From positions 71,263,095-71,327,094 of the forward strand of contig JBCNJP010000008.1 of assembly GCA_039602395.1 (NCBI GenBank): DNA of 64,000 nucleotides. Direction: 5' to 3'. This document shows positions 57,626 through 64,000 of this stretch, piece by piece (the first letter of the stretch is position 1; each line of letters opens with the position of its first letter). The stretch comes from Deinandra increscens subsp. villosa (lineage: Eukaryota > Streptophyta > Magnoliopsida > Asterales > Asteraceae). The notes beneath the pieces were generated by a model that was not told the origin of the DNA, ran no database searches, and saw only the letters and a list, made by a program, of their open reading frames with translations. A program made the translations under genes and the position numbers.

Positions 57626-58807
57626 TGTTGGATATATGGTGTCCTGACCCGACAAATTAACGAACCCGACCGATATTGACCCGTAAGAGTTACACCCGGG
57701 TCAACGGACTATTACATCTAATTAATTGTTAATTAGAAATAAACGAACATATTGGTGAATTAAATAAATATTAATTATTTATTTAAATCGACAAAATCTA
57801 TCGGTTCAAAATACTTGGTAATTAAAAGACGAGTCGATCAGTTGTTACCGGATTAACAGACTGATCGATTGGTGGATTAGAGGAGATCGCGACCGGGCCC
57901 AGTCCGTCTGGCCCCGGTCCGCGATTTTATATTAAAGGATGAGGGAGGAGTAGATTGTATAAGAAGTCACAAAAAAAACCCTAATCTCCTCCCTCCTCTC
58001 TCCCTGCGCCGAACCAGAGCCGAAGCCGGCTCCCTCGCCGCCGCCGCCGACCGCCGTCGCCGCCCGCCTCCACCGTTGTGATCCTTGCTCATTACGATGG
58101 ATCCCCGTCTAGCCAGTATATGCGCCCGTCTCGAGAGCGAAGCCGTCGCAGCCCGAGCCGAAGCCGCAGCCCGAGCCGCCGCCGCGGCTCAAGCCGCCGC
58201 CGCCGCCGCTGCCGCACATGCGCCGCCGCGAGACCACCGGCCAGTGGTCCTCGCGCTGCCGGCGCAGCCGAGGCCGCCGCGCCCGGTCACGTCGACGTGG
58301 CCGGCGCCGCTGTATCCGTCCGCCACCGCCGCCGCCTCTCCTCCGATCTCCGGCGAGTCATTCGTCGTGGGTTCGGTCCCGGTGGCTATTCCGACGGAGA
58401 AGGTTTTGTCACCACCACCGGTGGTATCTCTACCACCGCCGCCGCCACTACCGCCGCCGCCGCCTGTCGCCGCCGCCGATGCCGCCGTCGATGATCTGTC
58501 TCGAAGGTTCGAGTCGGACGTCTCTGTTCGTCCTAGCGCGAGCCCGTTGAATCCGGGTGTCTCGAGCGGTTGCTCGGATCCCGCCAAGGTATATCTAATT
58601 TATTAGATATTTGATTTTATGTATTTATTTATTTATTTAAATAAATATATTTTCTGTGTTTGTCGTGCCGGTGATTGATCCTGTTACAGTTGCATCCGCG
58701 TTTAATTTCGTTTCCGCTGCTAAATTAATTTGGAATTAATTTTATCATTAAAATCGGTTTTAATAAAATTAAAATCGGTAACCCGGATCCCACTGTAAAA
58801 CCCAACA
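57626..58807 (+). repeat. Copia-2 5' LTR
   Basis: Starts TGTTGGATATATGGTG and ends AAAACCCAACA (inverted TGTTGG/CCAACA), 1182 bp. It includes a TATA-like TATATTAAAGG at about 57928 and a very GC-rich block at 58005-58590. Confidence 0.85.
58097..58588 (+). CDS. LTR-encoded exon joining gag by splicing (hypothesis)
   Basis: A 164-codon open stretch, MDPRLASICARLESEAVAAR then an alanine-rich run (about residues 18-40), proline-rich stretches (about residues 42-125) and DDLSRRFESDVSV. It ends at AAG|GTATAT, a good donor. An acceptor TTGCTTATTTTCAG at 59962-59975 opens the sequence KAKENSPPLSS, which runs in frame into the gag ATG at 60009. Both sides are phase 0 and no stop lies between. The resulting Gag would gain 175 residues, and the intron (58589-59975) removes the end of the LTR, the primer site and the leader. 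Other frames across this GC-rich block are also open, so codon content alone does not prove it. Confidence 0.45.
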
Positions 58808-58808
58808 G

Positions 58809-58820
58809 TGGTATCAGAGC
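58809..58820 (+). promoter_or_regulatory. Copia-2 primer binding site
   Basis: TGGTATCAGAGC, one base after the LTR, complementary to initiator methionine tRNA. Confidence 0.93.
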
Positions 58821-59535
58821 CATTATCACCGCGCGCAAACCAGATTCGGTCCTTTTGTGACCGATAGTTCGCAATTTCGACTTAAATCCAGATTGCGAAT
58901 TAGAATTAATTTAATTGTTATTTTAATTCCATATATTATATTGTGTGTTACGGCCGACCCCTCTCCTTTTGTAATCATGTATGAATGTCATGGCGTGTTT
59001 TGTCTTTCTCTGTTTGGCCCAAGTTGTTGGCCCAATTGGTTGTTTTTGCTTTTGGTTTATTGGACCCGGTTTTGGGTTTCAAAGTTGTACAAATTTAGAG
59101 CTAGGTTACTAGAAGTAGTTTTAGTAATTGTAATTTGTATGTAACCAAAAGTCGAAGACTGGACACACGCAAGAGGGATGTCAAAGCCAGTGGGAGCTGA
59201 ACCGGATTCCTGATCGCACAGAGATGCCATCTCGATTGTTCACCATTTTGTAATTTAATTTATTTTAAATTGTCCCATGTGATCTCGCTTGTATGGCTCG
59301 AGCGAGATCAAGACCTTATGCCGTTTAACACACAATATGCCATTCGCGACAACTTAGTAATTTAATTAGGTTAAATTAATTTACTGGTCCCGAGTGGAGA
59401 TAGGGTTTTATCGTTCGTGTCTGACGATAATTAAATATTAAAAGTAATTAATATCCCTATTTGGTAATTCATAAAACTGATAGTTCGTGCCATCCTATCT
59501 CAAGTTGAACTTGGAACGTATTTACCAGAGCATCA

Positions 59536-59688
59536 GTGTTGGAGTATTTCAACACCGCACTTGGTGCCGAGGGTACCTTCCAAGGTGGCGACATTGGAGT
59601 ATTTCAACACCGTGCCGTTACAATCGACCATTTAGGATTACTATCGCTTTAGACGTGCATGTTCGTGGTGTTGGAGTATTTCAACACC
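59536..59688 (+). repeat. three-fold hairpin repeat in Copia-2 leader
   Basis: TTGGAGTATTTCAACACCG recurs at about 59539, 59594 and 59671. In copies 1 and 3 the context forms a stem (GTGTTG...CAACAC at 59536-59555; GGTGTTG...CAACACC at 59667-59688) around the loop GAGTATTT; copy 2 keeps only the inner part. It could be an RNA element of the genomic transcript. Confidence 0.75.
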
Positions 59689-59975
59689 GCACCACGGATG
59701 TGTATTGCTAGAGTGGGCACGGATGAGGCTAAACGTATCGCAAAATACAAATGTATGTATATAGCGGCCTCATACCGAGAGTTGTGACTTGAGTCTCGCA
59801 ATTGACAATCGTTGTCAGTTTGTTTACACGGCCTTGCTCCTGAGGCTCATTTGGCGGTCTCAAGTAATGTCGTCTAAACGAATTCTCATTTTTCTTAAAA
59901 ATAAACTTTACCAACTTATTTTTAAAGAAAAATTAACATCGAAAATACTGATAAATTCACTTTGCTTATTTTCAG

Positions 59976-62900
59976 AAGGCTAAAGAAAACTCACCACCAT
60001 TAAGTTCAATGGTACAACTCGACCCCTTCACTGAGTCTGGCTTTCTCGCATGGCAGACAACCCTAAGGAATCTTTTAAGGCTCTTCGGGAAACTCTATGT
60101 CATTGACCGACCGATCGCGAGTATTCCATCTTACTTGCTAAATGAGAACTCGCGGTCTGAGCTCCAAAAGCACACTGACGATGATAAGGACGTCACTGAC
60201 CTGATGTTGTCCAGTATGACTCAGGATTATCGGTACAATTTCATGGGGATGTCTGCTTATGACATCATTCGTAAACTCAAGGATTTATTTGAATTGAGTC
60301 AGAGGACTGAGCGAGCTGATGCACTTTCACAATTTGTGAACTGCTCTATGGCTAACGACTCCTCTCCATACGATCATGTCATGCTGATGAAAGCGTATCG
60401 CGACAGGCTGATCGACCTTGGCTACTCCATCTCTGACGGGATGGCTCTTGATGTAGTACTCAGATCTTTGCCAGAACATTATCGCATTCTTGCAATTAAT
60501 TGTTCGGCTCAGTCGATCGAGGAGGTTATTCCGTTGATACCCAACGTGAAGATCAGGACCACGCCGGACGTGCTCAAGGTTGCGAATACAAAGATCTCCA
60601 AGGCCAAGAAGGTCAAAGAGGGCAAAGGCAAGAAACCACAGGTTCAGCCTCCTGAGGAGCGCCTGTGCTATGAGTGCAACAAAATGGGACACTGGCGTCG
60701 CAACTGTCCCGTTTATCTTGCAAAGCTGAAGATGACCAAGAACCCTAATAAGGGTTGCTCATCAGGTATTTCAATAAATGTTATTGAACTTTTCACTGTT
60801 TCCTCCAATTCATGGGTATTTGATACTGGATGTGGTTACCACATTGTTAATGTTTTGCAGGAACCTGAAAAGTGGAAGAAGACAGAACGAGGCCGCATGG
60901 ACCTCATCGTTGGTGACGGGAAGAAGGTCCCAGTACTTGCTACTGGAACATTTTCTTTTTCATGTTCTTCAGGCCTTGTAGTTAATTTGATTAACTGTTT
61001 ATATGCACCTGGTTTATCCAGAAACATTATTTCTGTCTCTTCATTGTTTGAACAAGGATTTCGGTATAAATATAATGGAAATGTGATTTCTGCTTACCTT
61101 AATAATATCTTTTATTTCGAGGCTAAACCTCGACATGGCATATATGAGATAGATGTTCAAACAAACGACCAGCTCTATCATGTTTCTAAAAGAAGCAAAA
61201 CTGATAGTAACGAATCCTCGTTATGGCACCATAGACTTGGTCACATAAGTAAGGCCCGCATCAAGAAGTTGCAAACTGCTGGCATTCTCGAATCCCAAGA
61301 TGCAGATTCCTTCGATGAATGCGAGTCATGCTTATCTGGTAAATTAACCAAGTCACCCTTCACCCATACAGGTGAACGGGCCCAAGGTTTGTTAGGCATT
61401 ATTCATACCGATGTGTGTGGACCCTTTCGAACCGAGACGAGAAATCGTGAACGGTACTTCGTGACTTTCATCGATGACTACAGCAGATATGCCTATGTCT
61501 ATCTGATGAAACACAAACATGAAACTTTTGAAAAGTTCAAAGAGTTTCAAAACGAAGTGCAAAATCAGTTAAATCGAACTGTTAAAATACTTCGATCCGA
61601 TAGAGGTGGAGAATACCTAAGCGCTGAATTCCTGAATCATCTGAAGGAATGTGGAATCGTTTCACAACCCACTCCTCCTGGCACACCCCAGTTAAATGGC
61701 GTCAGTGAAAGGAGGAATCGAACTTTGCTAAACATGGTTCGATCGATGATGTGCAGGACCACCTTGCCACATTCCTTTTGGGGATATGCCATCTTGACCG
61801 CCGCTCGCCTAATAAATCTGGCACCGACCAAGAAAGTGGGGAAGACCCCATATGAGATATGGCATGGTTCTCTTCCTAAACTTTCATACCTCAGGGTATG
61901 GGGATGTGATGCTTATGTTAGCAGTGATTCTGATAATAAGCTGGATCCCCGAGGCGAAAAGGTAACTTTCGTTGGATACTATGGTAATACCGGTTATTAC
62001 TTCTACCATCCTGATGCAAACACTGTTTCCATCAAGCGGAAAGGTAAATTCCTTGAGAAAGAATTTCTTACTCGAGGAACAAATAGTGATCCAGTGGATC
62101 TTGAAGAAATTCGAGATACACCCAACCCTGAAACGGTCGCTGCGTCTGACCGACAAGTTGTTGTCGCACCATCAGACCCAAACACAAGCACAAGCGTTCG
62201 TAGGAGCGAGAGAATACGATATGAGCCTGATAGATACCTTGGATATCATGAGGCCTTCGATGTTCTGTTAATAGCCGATTCTAACGATGAGCCTATTAAT
62301 TACAAAGCTGCTATGTCAGATCCGGATTCTGATAAATGGCTTGAAGCCATGAACGCTGAGATGCAATCCATGCGTGACAATCACGTCTGGGACTTGATTG
62401 AGCTACCCCCCGGTACACGGGCAGTAGGGAGCAAGTGGATCTTTAAAAGAAAAACTGACATGCATGGAAATGTGCAAACCTACAAGGCACGGCTTGTAGC
62501 GAAAGGTTTCACTCAAACTCAAGGGATTGATTATGATGAGACCTTTTCGCCCGTTGTCATGATCAAATCGATCAGGATTCTCCTTGCCATAGCCGCATAC
62601 CATGACTATGAGATATGGCAAATGGACGTCAAAACCGCTTTCCTGAACGGACAACTCGAAGAAGATGTCTACATGGTTCAGCCTGATGGTTTTGTCGATC
62701 CAGAGAATCCAAACAAGGTTTGCAAGCTTAACAAGTCCATTTATGGACTCAAGCAAGCATCTCGAAGCTGGAATCTTCGTTTTGATCAGAAAGTCAAAGA
62801 GTTTGGCTTTGAACAAAACAAAGATGAGCCTTGTGTTTACAGAAAGGCAAGTGGGAGCGCTGTATCGTTCCTCGTACTGTACGTGGACGATATACTGATC

Positions 62901-63872
62901 ATAGGAAACAACATACCCATGCTTAACGAAGTTAAGAAATGGCTTTCATCTTGTTTCGCTATGAAAGACCTTGGAGAAGCCGCTTATATTCTGGGAATCA
63001 AGATTCACAGAGATCGATCTAAGCGCCTTTTAGGACTCAGTCAAAGCACATACATAGATAAGATCATAGCTCGGTTCAATATGAGCAACTCCAAGAAAGG
63101 AGCAGTTCCCATGACTAAGGGAACAATATTGGACAAATCTCAAGCACCTAAAACGGAGTGCGAGATAAGCCAAATGGCATCGATCCCATTTGCCTCAGCT
63201 ATTGGATCTATCATGTATGCCATGCTCTGCACACGACCGGATGTCTCGTATGCACTGAGCGTGACAAGTCGGTACCAACAGACGCCAGGGCTAGCTCACT
63301 GGACGGCTGTAAAGAACATACTGAAATACTTGAGAAACACCACTGATATGTTTCTCGTATTCGGGGGTGTTGATGAGGAGCTCACTGTAAGATGTTACAC
63401 TGATGCTAGTTTTCAGACTGACCGAGATGACTCTCGCTCGCAGTCAGGATTCGTATTCACTCTTAACGGAGGGGCTGTTTCTTGGAGAAGCTCAAAACAG
63501 CCAGTAGTAGCTGATTCTACTACTGAATCCGAATACATAGCCGCCTCAGAAGCTGCTAAAGAAGCCGTGTGGATGAAGAAGTTCATATCCGATCTCGATG
63601 CTGTGCCGAGTATTAGGCAGCCCATCGAGATGCTATGCGATAACACTGGCGCTATAGCTCAAGCCAAAGAGCAACGGTCCCATAAGATGGCCAAGCACGT
63701 ACTGAGGAAGTTCCACTACATAAGAGAAGTAGTCGACAGAAATGAAATTAAGATAAGCAAAGTACACACAGATCAAAACTTAGCTGATCCCTTCACTAAG
63801 CCTATGACTCAGGAGACTCATATACGCCACAGAGAAGCGATAGGGCTTAGATTAGCTAAAGACATGTTTTGA
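59976..63872 (+). CDS. Copia-2 gag-pol polyprotein, intact
   Basis: From the ATG at 60009 the frame is 1287 aa without interruption; the frame is open back to the acceptor at 59976. Gag has a CCHC knuckle CYECNKMGHWRRNC (about residues 220-233). Protease has FDTGCGYHI (about 270). Integrase has WHHRLGHIS (about 406) and catalytic residues in HTDVCGPF, RSDRGGEY and VSERRNRT (about 467, 531, 567). Reverse transcriptase has LVLYVDDILIIG (about 957). RNase H has CYTDASFQTDRDDSRSQSG (about 1129) and the final DNTGAIAQAKE region. All catalytic motifs are intact, so the element may be recent and active. Confidence 0.96.
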   Translation, partial: KAKENSPPLSSMVQLDPFTESGFLAWQTTLRNLLRLFGKLYVIDRPIASIPSYLLNENSRSELQKHTDDDKDVTDLMLSSMTQDYRYNFMGMSAYDIIRKLKDLFELSQRTERADALSQFVNCSMANDSSPYDHVMLMKAYRDRLIDLGYSISDGMALDVVLRSLPEHYRILAINCSAQSIEEVIPLIPNVKIRTTPDVLKVANTKISKAKKVKEGKGKKPQVQPPEERLCYECNKMGHWRRNCPVYLAKLKMTKNPNKGCSSGISINVIELFTVSSNSWVFDTGCGYHIVNVLQEPEKWKKTERGRMDLIVGDGKKVPVLATGTFSFSCSSGLVVNLINCLYAPGLSRNIISVSSLFEQGFRYKYNGNVISAYLNNIFYFEAKPRHGIYEIDVQTNDQLYHVSKRSKTDSNESSLWHHRLGHISKARIKKLQTAGILESQDADSFDECESCLSGKLTKSPFTHTGERAQGLLGIIHTDVCGPFRTETRNRERYFVTFIDDYSRYAYVYLMKHKHETFEKFKEFQNEVQNQLNRTVKILRSDRGGEYLSAEFLNHLKECGIVSQPTPPGTPQLNGVSERRNRTLLNMVRSMMCRTTLPHSFWGYAILTAARLINLAPTKKVGKTPYEIWHGSLPKLSYLRVWGCDAYVSSDSDNKLDPRGEKVTFVGYYGNTGYYFYHPDANTVSIKRKGKFLEKEFLTRGTNSDPVDLEEIRDTPNPETVAASDRQVVVAPSDPNTSTSVRRSERIRYEPDRYLGYHEAFDVLLIADSNDEPINYKAAMSDPDSDKWLEAMNAEMQSMRDNHVWDLIELPPGTRAVGSKWIFKRKTDMHGNVQTYKARLVAKGFTQTQGIDYDETFSPVVMIKSIRILLAIAAYHDYEIWQMDVKTAFLNGQLEEDVYMVQPDGFVDPENPNKVCKLNKSIYGLKQASRSWNLRFDQKVKEFGFEQNKDEPCVYRKASGSAVSFLVLYVDDILIIGNNIPMLNEVKKWLSSCFAMKDLGEAAYILGIKIHRDRSKRLLGLSQSTYIDKIIARFNMSNSKKGAVPMTKGTILDKSQAPKTECEISQMASIPFASAIGSIMYAMLCTRPDVSYALSVTSRYQQTPGLAHWTAVKNILKYLRNTTDMFLVFGGVDEELTVRCYTDASFQTDRDDSRSQSGFVFTLNGGAVSWRSSKQPVVADSTTESEYIAASEAAKEAVWMKKFISDLDAVPSIRQPIEMLCDNTGAIAQAKEQRSHKMAKHVLRKFHYIREVVDRNEIKISKVHTDQNLADPFTKPMTQETHIRHREAIGLRLAKDMF

Positions 63873-64000
63873 TTCAGTATTTGGATGTATGAACACAAAA
63901 CAGTTATCTATATTATTCTTATTCCATCTGGTTTATGCAATAATGAATTACATAACTGTGTTCAATATTTATACGTTTAATCCATGGACAATAAGTTCTT
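63873..64000. other. Copia-2 region after pol, runs off the window
   Basis: Short AT-rich stretch after the stop; neither polypurine tract nor 3' LTR is reached. Confidence 0.6.

Larger units (their letters stand above)
57626..64000 (+). mobile_element. Ty1/copia retrotransposon Copia-2, 3' end outside window
   Basis: 5' LTR (57626-58807), primer binding site, a leader of about 1.2 kb with three hairpins, and an intact gag-pol frame ending at 63874. The 3' LTR is not reached by 64000. Motifs and the long LTR resemble the Angela/Tork side of the copia tree. Confidence 0.92.

Noticed and set aside
58078..58587. Other long frames (138, 132, 110 codons) across the Copia-2 LTR
   Set aside because: They overlap the 58097 frame, lack splice continuity with gag and arise from the same GC-rich composition.

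Overview
This is a eudicot plant nuclear window. The evidence is spliced genes with AT-rich GT-AG introns, two Ty1/copia polyproteins, tRNA-derived SINEs, a truncated LINE and many small DNA transposons of the CACTA, hAT, Mutator and PIF/Harbinger types. An asterid such as a composite fits the general look of the repeats, but that is only an impression.

Four host genes look complete or nearly so. A DUF3339 membrane microprotein lies at 603-815 (-). A three-finger RanBP2-type zinc-finger protein resembling Arabidopsis At1g67325 spans about 4.6-10.7 kb (-); I resolved nine exons whose phases agree. A small DnaJ-type cysteine-rich protein lies at 17607-17906 (+). A CYP78A cytochrome P450 (two exons, 525 aa) lies at 31444-34753 (-). 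A fifth, the mitochondrial import receptor TOM20 (six exons, 205 aa), spans 44074-48810 (-). Most lines of an open-reading-frame scan here are shadows; the real coding sequence is in short exons that had to be joined by homology and phase.

Broken or partial host sequences: a frameshifted two-exon piece of a PDR/ABCG transporter (53816-54119, +), and an apparent first exon of a MAP65 microtubule-associated protein (55434-55523, +) with a GC splice donor, whose remaining exons are not visible and may lie past the window end beyond inserted transposons.

The rest is layered mobile DNA, much of it bounded by target-site duplications (TSDs) I could read. At 25.4-30.4 kb a young complete copia element (282-bp LTRs, four differences) sits inside a SINE; a neighbouring SINE copy in the opposite orientation gives the empty-site sequence. 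At 57.6 kb to the end is a second copia element with a 1182-bp 5' LTR. Its GC-rich LTR holds a 164-codon open frame that joins in phase, through good splice sites, to the gag-pol frame. This is the most unusual proposal in the window. At 21.8-24.5 kb two inverted copies of an AACCGGTT-array hAT-type element flank a third, GAGCTCG-rich element into which one of them is inserted. At 39.5-40.6 kb a Tourist-type MITE contains a GC-rich minisatellite that switches strand. Two Mutator-type MITEs with related termini and palindromic ACGGTCGT arrays lie in the CYP78A intron and at 56 kb. A 2.4-kb probable solo LTR lies at 12215-14624.
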